Assembly (NCBI GenBank): GCA_963851385.1
Contig: CAWKPE010000016.1
Coordinates: 1-64,000, forward strand
Direction of reading: 5' to 3'
DNA length: 64,000 bases
Origin: CAWEFA01 sp963851385
Lineage (GTDB): Bacteria; Bacteroidota; Bacteroidia; Bacteroidales; DTGW01
This document shows, in pieces, positions 56,419 to 63,655 of the stretch. A program made the translations under genes and the position numbers. Below the pieces are notes generated by a model, which saw only the letters and a list, made by a program, of their open reading frames with translations, was not told the DNA's origin and did not search any database. Position 1 is the stretch's first letter. Every line of letters starts with the position of its first letter.

Positions 56419-58467
56419 TTATTTAATCAATTCTACACTCCGTTTTACAAAATTACTCAATGCTTCTCCCTTTAGCATATTATTAGCCAAAAGCGCGAGA
56501 TCGGCAAGTTGTTTTGCCAATTGATTTGTTTTACCGTATTCAGAAAGCATTTTGTTTCTTTTTCTTCCAAATCACCAATTTGTTTTTCAACATCAGTTAA
56601 TAAATCTTTTTCAGCCTGGGGAATTTCTTCAGGTTTTTTAGATTTTTGACTTTCCTGTAAATCTGTTTTTTGTTTTTCAAATTGCTTAATTTCCTTGTTG
56701 TACTTTTTTAAATCTTTTCCAACAGAAGTTTCAGTATCTGATAATATTTTTAAAGTTAATGGATGATTTGCATTTATCACCAGGTTAAAACTATCAGGCA
56801 TTTCGCCATAAAAATTCATACCTCCACCTAAAGAAGACATGTCTTTCATTCGACGCATCCACTCGTTTTGTGTGATAATTGCAGGAACATCAGTTTCTGC
56901 CATATCTTCATAAGTAACAAAGAAATTGGCAGTTTCAGGCAATGCACTTTTAAATACCGGGGTTAAAGTTTCTTTCTGTTCTGCGCTAAGTTTTGATTCC
57001 TTTGTTTCATCCTTCTGAATTAGTTTATCAATGATATCTGCATCAACCCTGGTAAACCTAGAGTTTTTAAATTTAGCTTCAATGCTATTTATAAAGTGAG
57101 TGTCCAATTGTCCATCCATAAGTAACACATCATAGCCCTTTGATTTTGCTGCCTCAATAAATGAATACTGTTCATCCTTTTGTGTCGAATATAAGTATAT
57201 TAGATTTTTATTTTTGTCAGTCTGGTTTTCTTTTATGATTTTATTATACTCTTCGAAACGTGAAGTATTTTCCATCGGTATTTTTAAATAATGCGAATTT
57301 TTCTGCTTTTTCATAAAACTTTTCATCGGTTATCATTCCATATTCGATAAAGAGTTTTAGGTTGTCCCATTTCTTTTCATATTCCTCGCGTTTTGTATTG
57401 AAAATTTCCTGCAAACGGTCAGCAACTTTTTTCGTAATATGACTTGAAATTTTCTTTACATTCTGATCACTTTGAAGATAACTTCGCGATACATTAAGTG
57501 GAATGTCTGGTGAATCTATAACTCCATGTAACAGTGTTAAAAAATCAGGAACAATACCTTCAACTGAATCTGTAACAAAAACCTGCCGGCAGTATAATTG
57601 AATTTTATTACGCTGGACTTCAATATTGCCTTTTATTTTTGGGAAATAAAGAATTCCGGTTAGATTGAAAGGATAATCAACATTAAGATGAATATAAAAT
57701 AATGGATCCTCAGCTACAGGATATAATTCATGGTAAAAAGCCATATAATCTTCGTCTTTCAAATCTGCAGGTTTACGAGTCCATGCCGGTTTAGTGTTGT
57801 TTATTAAATTGTCTTTGTCAGTTTCAATTTCTTTGCCATCTTTCCATTCTTTAACTTTACCGAATACAATAGGCACTGGAAGAAATTTGCAATATTTTCT
57901 TAATAATTCGCGTATTTTGTTTTCATTCACAAAATCTTTGGATTCATCATCAATATACATTATTACATCTGTACCGGTACTTTCTTTATCTGTTGAGTCA
58001 ATATTGTATTCAGGACTGCCATCACAACTCCAGATAATAGCTTTCTCATTTTCTTTAAATGATTTTGTTATGATTTCAACTTTTTTCGAAACCATAAATG
58101 CAGAATAAAATCCTAGTCCAAAATGTCCGATCAATGCATTGTCCTGGTTTTTATATTTTTCAATAAATTCTTCAGCACTTGAAAAAGCAATCTGGTTAAT
58201 AAATTTTTCAATTTCTTCAGCAGACATGCCAATTCCCATGTCAGAAACCGTAATACTATTTTTTTTACTATCAATGCTAACGACCACCTTTAAATCATCT
58301 GTGTTACCTTTATATTCTCCTGCAGATGCAAGAGTTTTGAGCTTTTGAGTTGCATCAATAGCATTTGATATTATTTCTCGAAGGAAAATTTCATGATCCG
58401 AATAAAGAAATTTTTTGATTATAGGGAAAATATTATCAGTACTTACACCAATTTTTCCTGTTTGCAT
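56419..58467 (-). CDS. htpG: Chaperone HtpG (Hsp90 family), two frameshifts
   Basis: The frame 58467-57244 carries the GHKL ATPase and middle domain: MQTGKIGVSTDNIFPII, ISNAIDATQKL, DMGIGMSAEEI, GHFGLGFYSAFMV and SPDIPLNVSRSYLQ. At 57256-57258 AAA instead of AA shifts the frame and coding continues (57326-56472). At 56550-56553 one A is missing (minus strand), after which the protein runs to a stop at 56419-56421, ending ALSNFVKRSVELIK. Corrected length is 682 residues, normal for Bacteroidota HtpG. The C-terminal half contains a Lys/Glu coiled coil. ATP-driven chaperone with a role in protein folding under stress. A standard sequencing-error pattern explains both breaks. Confidence 0.92.
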
Positions 58468-58559
58468 AGTAAAATAATTTTATGATTCAACAATAATGTT
58501 TATGGCAACTTCTCAAAAGCCGTGCCAGCTGCTTTTGCTGACAAATAGTCAGAATTGAT

Positions 58560-58595
58560 TACTAATTACAAATGCACAAATTACCAATTAGAATT
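58560..58595. repeat. Possible degenerate AAATGCACAAATTACCAATT repeat
   Basis: ACTAATTACAAATGCACAAA then TTACCAATTAGAATTAAA. It resembles the GCACATT/CCAATT repeats at 20330 and 43101 but is less clear. Confidence 0.35.
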
Positions 58596-58627
58596 AAAAA
58601 TTATTGATGAATGCATCTGTACAATGA

Positions 58628-59488
58628 TTATTTCTTAGATTTTCGGAAATCAATATTTGGATAGTATACCCATTTATTTTTTTCAAATTTAAATCCGTCA
58701 AAAGAAAAATCGGGACCATAAAATTTATAATTACCCGTATAAATGGGAGAAGGAGGAGCAAGGTGATCAAAAATAATCATTTTTAATTTCTTATCATATT
58801 TCAGATTCATTACTGCATTTAGTGAATAATCGAAAACAATTCGATTCTGTAATTTACCATTATATTGAAATATTGGAAAACCAAAAACAGGAGAACCTTT
58901 TTCATTAAAATACATAGACTCTATTATTTTCCTATTGGTGAACATATCATTGAAATGCATACCAAGTAAGGTATAAACAATATTATTGTCAATTTTGCAT
59001 GTTAAAATTTCATAGTATAATGCACCATACCATTTATCACTTGTAAACTTCAATTCCGTTATAGAACCTTTGTAATTTTTTGAGCTATCTATAAGTTTAT
59101 ATAGTTGGCATATACTATCAAGTTCAGGATTAACTTGAATTATCGCATAGAAGTTGTTAGTGCCATCATTTAAAAGAAGATTCCATGAAACAATTCGAAA
59201 TTTATCTTCAGGAGAATATATCCTGCCAATATGTTTCAGAGTATCCAATTTCAGTTTAAAAGAAATACCATTTTTGAGGATTGATTCCAATGCTGTTCCA
59301 ATTTGATTGTTTAATATTATTTTAATGCTATCGTTTGATATATTTTTAATGCTGTCACAATTATTATTAATAATTCCAATTTCCTTTTTAAAAATTGCTT
59401 CATTCGTTTGCGATAGAACAGATGAAATTTGAAGGAGTAATAAAGAAATTAAGAAGTAAATACGAATTATATTTTTTTTGTTATTCAT
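58628..59488 (-). CDS. Secreted protein of unknown function
   Basis: A 286-residue protein with a signal peptide (IYFLISLLLLQISSVLSQ). The mature part is beta-rich with WNLLLNDGTNNFYAIIQVNP, LMLKY-like strands and a C-terminal DHLAPPSPIYTGNYKFYGPD followed by WVYYPNIDFRKSKK. I have seen this conserved C-terminal block in Bacteroidota hypotheticals but know no function. It lies between htpG and the LytTR regulator on the same strand but is separated from both by long spacers. Confidence 0.68.
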   Translation of the reverse strand: MNNKKNIIRIYFLISLLLLQISSVLSQTNEAIFKKEIGIINNNCDSIKNISNDSIKIILNNQIGTALESILKNGISFKLKLDTLKHIGRIYSPEDKFRIVSWNLLLNDGTNNFYAIIQVNPELDSICQLYKLIDSSKNYKGSITELKFTSDKWYGALYYEILTCKIDNNIVYTLLGMHFNDMFTNRKIIESMYFNEKGSPVFGFPIFQYNGKLQNRIVFDYSLNAVMNLKYDKKLKMIIFDHLAPPSPIYTGNYKFYGPDFSFDGFKFEKNKWVYYPNIDFRKSKK

Positions 59489-59622
59489 GATTGGTATTGA
59501 AATTTTGTATTAAAAATATATCATTTATAGGTGCATCTCAAAAGCTGATAAAATTAGCAAATTAATTAAACGTACTTATTTAATTTTTATTGGCAATTTA
59601 AAAGATTGGAATTTATAATAAT

Positions 59623-59651
59623 AATAAAACCTGCATAAAACAGGTTTTATT
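59623..59651 (-). terminator. Intrinsic terminator after the LytTR regulator
   Basis: AATAAAACCTG (59623-59633), loop, CAGGTTTTATT (59641-59651), located just downstream of the LytTR stop codon at 59673 on the minus strand. On that strand the stem is followed by TATTATTATA, a partial U tract. Confidence 0.65.
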
Positions 59652-59672
59652 TAGAAGTTTATTTTGTGCATT

Positions 59673-60380
59673 TTACTTTATGATCAGATTGAGATCATTC
59701 ATCAATTTATCTCTGTATGATTTGCCAATAGGAATTGCTTTATTTCCATCAGAGGTCAAAACAATTATTGCATTATCATCGATTTCTTTTATTGCACTTG
59801 TATTAATAATAAAAGATCTATGAACTCTGGCAAATTTCGATGAAGGTAATTTTTGTTCAACAGCCTTCATTGTGAAATGAATTGTAAATTTTTCAGAAAA
59901 AGTATTGAATATAACATAGTTTTCTAAGGCTTCTACCCACAATATATCATCATATTTGAGACGAACCAGCGAAGAATTTTTTTTAATAAAAATTTCTTCT
60001 TTTCCAATGGTACTTAAGTTACTTTGCTTAACCCGATTCATGGCTTTTTCAATTGCCTTATAGAAACGAGCAAATACAACGGGTTTTAATAAATAATCGG
60101 TAACGTCATATTCAAATGCATTGAGAGCATATTTGCCTTTAGCAGAAACGATAATAATTTGAGGCAAGTTTTTTAAAGCGTCAAGAAAATCAATGCCGCT
60201 CATTTCTGGCATTTCGATATCTAAAAAAATGAGATCTATATTTTCATGCTGTTTAATAAAATTAATTGCTTCAACAGCTGTAGAAAATGATCCAGAAAGG
60301 GTAAGACTTTCAGTTTTATTAATGAATTCTTCAATTACCCTTCTTGACAGCTTATCGTCGTCTATAATAATACAATTCAT
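59673..60380 (-). CDS. LytTR-type response regulator
   Basis: A 235-residue regulator with an N-terminal receiver (DDD at 7-9, phospho-acceptor Asp54 in LIFLDIEMPEMSG, Lys in YLLKPVVF) and a C-terminal LytTR DNA-binding domain (about 130-235: DILWVEALENYVIFNT, FARVHRSFIINTSAIKEI). It should bind DNA as a dimer. No histidine kinase is adjacent, so it is an orphan here. A TATCTTTG box is 23 bases upstream and a terminator follows, so it is a single-gene unit. Confidence 0.92.
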   Translation of the reverse strand: MNCIIIDDDKLSRRVIEEFINKTESLTLSGSFSTAVEAINFIKQHENIDLIFLDIEMPEMSGIDFLDALKNLPQIIIVSAKGKYALNAFEYDVTDYLLKPVVFARFYKAIEKAMNRVKQSNLSTIGKEEIFIKKNSSLVRLKYDDILWVEALENYVIFNTFSEKFTIHFTMKAVEQKLPSSKFARVHRSFIINTSAIKEIDDNAIIVLTSDGNKAIPIGKSYRDKLMNDLNLIIK

Positions 60381-60402
60381 CTATAAAAAAATAGCTTTTA
60401 TC

Positions 60403-60410
60403 CAAAGATA
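60403..60410 (-). promoter_or_regulatory. Candidate -7 promoter element of the LytTR regulator
   Basis: Minus-strand TATCTTTG, an exact match to TAnnTTTG, 23 bases upstream of the start. A TTTG exists only 12 bases further upstream, too close for a -33 element. Confidence 0.4.
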
Positions 60411-60477
60411 ATAGAATTTTGTCAAATAAAAAGAAATTATTTATCTATAATTCATTTCTTCAGAACAGTTGCATTTA

Positions 60478-61167
60478 TTAAAGGTCAGGTTTTCCCTTGT
60501 AAATATTTTCAAAGAAATATTTTTCAATTAATTCAGGTTTTTTAATTGACTTTTTTAACCAGTCCAGTTTAATATCAATCAATTCTTCATTTGAAATTTT
60601 CCAATCAATTGATGATTGCCTTAATTTTGATGAGATTTGATGAAGAATTATTGCTGCAGACACAGAGATGTTAAAACTTTCAGTAAATCCATACATAGGG
60701 ATTTTGACAAATTCATCAGCCATTTCCTCTACTCTTGCTGTAATACCTGAAAGTTCGGCACCAAAAACAAATGCAACTTTTCCGTTTGTCAAATCAAAAG
60801 ATTCAAGGTTAGCATTTTTTGCATGTGATGAAGTGGCCACAATTCTGTAACCTTTCTTTTTTAATTGTGAAATTGCCTTCTGAGTATTATTTCCTGAATG
60901 ACTGTATTTGTATATGCTAAGCCATTGTTCTGCACCAAGAGTAATTTCAGAGTTCAACTGATATTGATTGTGATTTTCAATAATGTGTGCATCCTGTATA
61001 CCCAGGCAATCACAGGTTCGTAAAATTGCACTTGCATTATGAAGTTGGTAAACATCTTCTAAAACAATAGTTATATATCGTGTGCGATTGAGCAGGTTAT
61101 TATTAATTAGTTTAATACGTTTTGGACTAATAAAGCTTTCTAAATATTCAATGAGTTCTTCTTTCAT
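60478..61167 (-). CDS. TrmH-family tRNA/rRNA 2'-O-methyltransferase
   Basis: A 229-residue SPOUT-fold methyltransferase with LHNASAILRTCDCLGIQ (about 42-58), FVFGAELSGI (133-142) and ESFNISVSAAIILHQ (163-177), which form the SAM knot, preceded by a short N-terminal substrate domain (FISPKRIKLINNNLLNR). The opening RTRYITIVLEDVY and the sequence ESFNISVSAAI resemble TrmH, which makes Gm18 in tRNA. It is the third member of this family in the window. Confidence 0.87.
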   Translation of the reverse strand: MKEELIEYLESFISPKRIKLINNNLLNRTRYITIVLEDVYQLHNASAILRTCDCLGIQDAHIIENHNQYQLNSEITLGAEQWLSIYKYSHSGNNTQKAISQLKKKGYRIVATSSHAKNANLESFDLTNGKVAFVFGAELSGITARVEEMADEFVKIPMYGFTESFNISVSAAIILHQISSKLRQSSIDWKISNEELIDIKLDWLKKSIKKPELIEKYFFENIYKGKPDL

Positions 61168-61358
61168 AACAAAGTGTCAAATTGAAAAAATGAAATGATG
61201 CAAATACATTAAAATTATATTAAGTTGTTTTACTTATGAAATTCTAATCATGTTTCATTCATAGAAATTTAAATTTTAGAATTTTATAATTACAGGAAAA
61301 ACCTCCATAATATATTTATCAACTATTGCGATTAGCTAAATCATTAGTATTTCATAAT

Positions 61359-62667
61359 TACTACTGATGCGTTAAAATTGATTGTTAAATAAATCATATT
61401 GTTCTTTGAAATTTTGATTGACTTGCAATTCGGTAAGTAGCTCTTTTACGGGCGTTTTATCAAATGCTGAAATACCTAGAATCTGCATTGTTTCATAAAT
61501 TGACAAGTTGCTCTTAAGTGTGTATTTGACATAGGCTACAATGAGATAAGTGCAAATTGCTACCCAAATATGGATATTTACTGCATTTTCTGAATGTCCC
61601 CAAAGTGTTTTTATTGTCAAATTCTGCTTTATCCATTTAAAGAAAACTTCTATTTGCCAACGATTACGGTATAGATGTGCAATTTCAAGCGCTGAGACTT
61701 CAAAGTTATTGGTTAGAAAAACAAGCATTATATCCTTTTCATCATCGTAATACTCAACCATTCGAAGTTTTTCCGGATATAGTTGCTTTGATTTATAACC
61801 TTCTAGTTTTATAGTCTTATCACTTCTTAGACCAGTTTTTTCATCAATATTGTAATTGCTTTCAATGACCGCAAAATCTAATGATACCTTTGCCCTTGTG
61901 ACAAAGAAAGCGTTTGCTTTATGAAAATTATATAAAGAAGCAAAATCAATATAGGCTTTATCCATTAGATATATAGCACCGGGCAAGGGAACAATCACGT
62001 CAAGTATATTGCTATCATGGTATTTACCGTCTGTGATGAAAATAAAAGTTGGTATGTTTCCTCTTAAATCGAGCAATGTGTGAACTTTTATTGCTCCTCT
62101 GGAGTATTTCCCTTTTGCCCAGCTAAAAAGCTTAATGCTTAAAGAAATTGTTGTTGAATCAAGAGCAAATAAATCGTTGTCAATGTCAATATTAGGAATT
62201 GTGCTGTTAGCGTAAAGTGGCCTGACTTGTTTTATCAGATACTCTCCAAAATCTGCAAAAATTCTCCAATCTCGCTTCTCGTTTGCTCGGGAAAGTGTTG
62301 ATTGGTTAACATCTTGCTTAATACCCAGGTGATAAAGCTTATTCCTATGAGCTTTCAAGCATAAACAAACATCCCTTAATGAATTGAGTGAAGTAAGTTG
62401 GCCGAAGAAAAGTTGAATAAATTGATTCCAACAGTTTAATTCCCTTACCCGATAATCGCCTCTATAACGTTCTACAAATTTTTTAAACTCATATTTGTTG
62501 ACAAATTGTAAAAGCTGAGCAAAAACATACTTACCTGAATTCATAATCTTGCACTTAAAATGTGCAAAACTACAGGTCAATTCAAATCAAAAAATCAAAG
62601 AACGCTTATAATAAAATTAATATCAATTAAATACAAATGTTTTTAAAAAGTTAACGCATCACTACTA
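61359..62667 (-). mobile_element. Complete IS4-family insertion sequence (1309 bp)
   Basis: The ends are TACTACTGATGCGTTAA (61359-61375) and, on the complement, TAGTAGTGATGCGTTAA (from 62667), 15 of 17 identical. A perfect 9-base direct repeat TTTCATAAT flanks the element at 61350-61358 and 62668-62676, the expected target-site duplication of this family. It carries one intact transposase gene on the minus strand. The insertion lies in a spacer between the trmH-type gene and the HU gene, so it disrupts no coding sequence. It appears complete and probably functional. Confidence 0.88.
61372..62544 (-). CDS. IS4-family transposase (with DUF4372 N-terminus)
   Basis: A 390-residue transposase counted from ATG 62544 (MNSGKYVFAQLLQFVNKYEF); an upstream TTG at 62580 would add 12 residues and is less likely. 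The N-terminal DUF4372-like domain (DYRVRELNCWNQFIQLFFGQ) is followed by a DDE catalytic core. Counted from the TTG, the triad is Asp141 in FALDSTTI, Asp207 in YLMDKAYIDF and Glu311 in YRNRWQIEVFFKWIKQ, the latter being the YREK signature of IS4. The frame is intact. Confidence 0.92.
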   Translation of the reverse strand: MNSGKYVFAQLLQFVNKYEFKKFVERYRGDYRVRELNCWNQFIQLFFGQLTSLNSLRDVCLCLKAHRNKLYHLGIKQDVNQSTLSRANEKRDWRIFADFGEYLIKQVRPLYANSTIPNIDIDNDLFALDSTTISLSIKLFSWAKGKYSRGAIKVHTLLDLRGNIPTFIFITDGKYHDSNILDVIVPLPGAIYLMDKAYIDFASLYNFHKANAFFVTRAKVSLDFAVIESNYNIDEKTGLRSDKTIKLEGYKSKQLYPEKLRMVEYYDDEKDIMLVFLTNNFEVSALEIAHLYRNRWQIEVFFKWIKQNLTIKTLWGHSENAVNIHIWVAICTYLIVAYVKYTLKSNLSIYETMQILGISAFDKTPVKELLTELQVNQNFKEQYDLFNNQF

Positions 62668-62680
62668 TTTCATAATTATA

Positions 62681-62713
62681 AAATAAAAAAGGAGTACTGG
62701 TATGTACTCCCTT
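62681..62713 (-). terminator. Intrinsic terminator after the HU gene
   Basis: Stem GGAGTAC (62691-62697) and GTACTCC (62704-62710) around a 6-base loop. On the minus strand a T-rich run (complement of AAATAAAAAA) follows. It lies just after the HU stop codon at 62734 and adjoins the right end of the IS4 element. Confidence 0.8.
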
Positions 62714-62733
62714 TAGAAAAAGAACAAAATTTC

Positions 62734-63009
62734 TTATTTCTGAACGGCATCTGTCAAATCGCTACCAGCTTTAAATTTAACAACTTTCTTAGCTGCTATT
62801 TTGATTTCTTTACCAGTTTGTGGATTTCTTCCGGTTCTGGCGCTCCTTTTAGCAACTGAAAGTGAACCGAAACCAACAAGAGCTACTCTGTCACCTTTTT
62901 TTAATGCAGATGTTGTAGCTTTAATGTAAGCATCGAGAGCTTTCTTTGAATCAGCTTTTGTTAAACCAGCTTCAGCAGCAATGGCATCGATAAGTTGTGC
63001 TTTGTTCAT
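62734..63009 (-). CDS. hup: HU-family DNA-binding protein
   Basis: A 91-residue histone-like protein, the standard length. Motifs are MNKAQLIDAIAAEAGL, the KKALDAYIKATTSALKKGD helix, GFGSLSVAKRSARTGRNPQT (the DNA-binding arm) and the final AAKKVVKFKAGSDLTDAVQ. It binds and bends DNA as a dimer and compacts the chromosome. A consensus promoter lies upstream and a terminator downstream, so it is a monocistronic and probably highly expressed gene. Confidence 0.96.
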   Translation of the reverse strand: MNKAQLIDAIAAEAGLTKADSKKALDAYIKATTSALKKGDRVALVGFGSLSVAKRSARTGRNPQTGKEIKIAAKKVVKFKAGSDLTDAVQK

Positions 63010-63057
63010 GACGATAAGTTTTTAGGGTTAGTAATTGTTATTTTTCAAAATGTAGTA

Positions 63058-63088
63058 CAAATATATAGATTTTCTTAGGTTTTGCAAA
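63058..63088 (-). promoter_or_regulatory. Consensus promoter of the HU gene (TTTG-N19-TATATTTG)
   Basis: On the minus strand TTTG (63085-63088) is followed after exactly 19 bases by TATATTTG (63058-63065), a full match to the Bacteroidota -33/-7 consensus. The leader is about 40 bases. Confidence 0.75.
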
Positions 63089-63156
63089 TTTCTATTAAAA
63101 AAAATGTAGGTCAAATGGGCTTTTCAGGATAACAAAACTTAATTTAAAGGAGCAAG

Positions 63157-63164
63157 TATATTTG
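63157..63164 (+). promoter_or_regulatory. Orphan promoter-like box upstream of tRNA-Ser
   Basis: TATATTTG on the plus strand inside AGCAAGTATATTTG, a 14-mer also present at 43168-43181. No gene starts directly after it; the following 70 bases are more G/C-rich than the surroundings, so a small RNA or a longer tRNA precursor is possible. Confidence 0.3.
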
Positions 63165-63264
63165 TATAGGGCGCAGTCAGTCAATCATATAAGCTGTAAT
63201 CCGCTACCTGCAAGGGCTGTTAATATTTTTTTAATAAAATATTTTACTGTGAAATGGAAAATAC

Positions 63265-63272
63265 TACTTTTG
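63265..63272 (+). promoter_or_regulatory. Candidate -7 promoter element of tRNA-Ser
   Basis: TACTTTTG matches TAnnTTTG and ends 5 bases before the first base of the tRNA, so transcription would begin at or near the mature 5' end. Confidence 0.5.
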
Positions 63273-63277
63273 TGCCC

Positions 63278-63364
63278 GGAGAAATGGCAGAGTGGTCTAA
63301 TGCGGCGGTCTTGAAAACCGTTGTTCGGGCGACTGAACCGGGGGTTCGAATCCCTCTTTCTCCG
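63278..63364 (+). tRNA. tRNA-Ser (anticodon UGA)
   Basis: A class II tRNA of 87 bases. Acceptor stem GGAGAAA pairs with TTTCTCC, discriminator G; D arm GCAGAGTGGTCTAATGC; anticodon stem-loop CGGTCTTGAAAACCG with anticodon TGA; long variable arm TTGTTCGGGCGACTGAAC; T arm GGGGGTTCGAATCCCTC. CCA is not encoded in full. It reads UCA (and other UCN) serine codons. A strong terminator follows 15 bases later. Confidence 0.95.
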
Positions 63365-63378
63365 CAATAAAAAACAAT

Positions 63379-63399
63379 TGCCCCGAAAGGGGCATTTTT
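63379..63399 (+). terminator. Intrinsic terminator after tRNA-Ser
   Basis: Stem TGCCCC, GAAA tetraloop, GGGGCA (63379-63394) followed by TTTTT. A tetraloop hairpin of this kind is a textbook terminator. Confidence 0.9.
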
Positions 63400-63448
63400 A
63401 TTTTGAAGCTGACGCAAGCTTGCTTGCAGGAAGCTTCAAAATAAAAAT
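63394..63448. repeat. 17-bp perfect inverted repeat downstream of tRNA-Ser
   Basis: ATTTTTATTTTGAAGCT (63394-63410) and its exact complement AGCTTCAAAATAAAAAT (63432-63448) enclose a 21-base middle that can itself fold (GCAAGCTTGC palindrome). The left arm shares its first bases with the terminator T run. Confidence 0.6.
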
Positions 63449-63453
63449 ACAAA

Positions 63454-63468
63454 CATGCGAAGCATGTA
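63454..63468. repeat. Small hairpin ACATGC-GAA-GCATGT
   Basis: Six-base perfect stem with a GAA loop, third of three hairpins in a row after tRNA-Ser. Confidence 0.45.
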
Positions 63469-63578
63469 ATTGATTTTATATTGCAGGATTTCCACACACG
63501 GGATCATGAAATAATCCCTCATACAATAATTATAAAACTTGTTTGAGTAATTGGAGAAAAATTGAAATTTTAAAGCCT

Positions 63579-63622
63579 TAAAATGTTATTAAAATGTTAT
63601 TAAAATGTTATTAAAATGTTAT
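63579..63622. repeat. Tandem repeat of an 11-bp unit, four copies
   Basis: TAAAATGTTAT occurs four times in exact head-to-tail order (63579-63622) and a partial fifth (TAAAAT) follows. It lies 33 bases downstream of the CBS-domain gene. The unit is about one helical turn, and copy number is likely to vary between strains. Confidence 0.85.
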
Positions 63623-63655
63623 TAAAATTCAATTAAAGATCAGCAAAATAAAAAT

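Noticed and set aside
63278..63364. tRNA-Ser as an integration site of a genomic island
   Set aside because: No integrase, no repeated tRNA end and no accessory genes lie next to it within the window.
63185..63367. A 60-codon minus-strand frame (with another at 63297-63497) across the tRNA
   Set aside because: It runs antisense through tRNA-Ser and its sequence (RKRDSNPRFSRP) is the usual false protein that a tRNA with a long variable arm yields.
63579..63622. Tandem repeat considered as a CRISPR array
   Set aside because: Units are 11 bases without spacers, and no cas gene is in the window.
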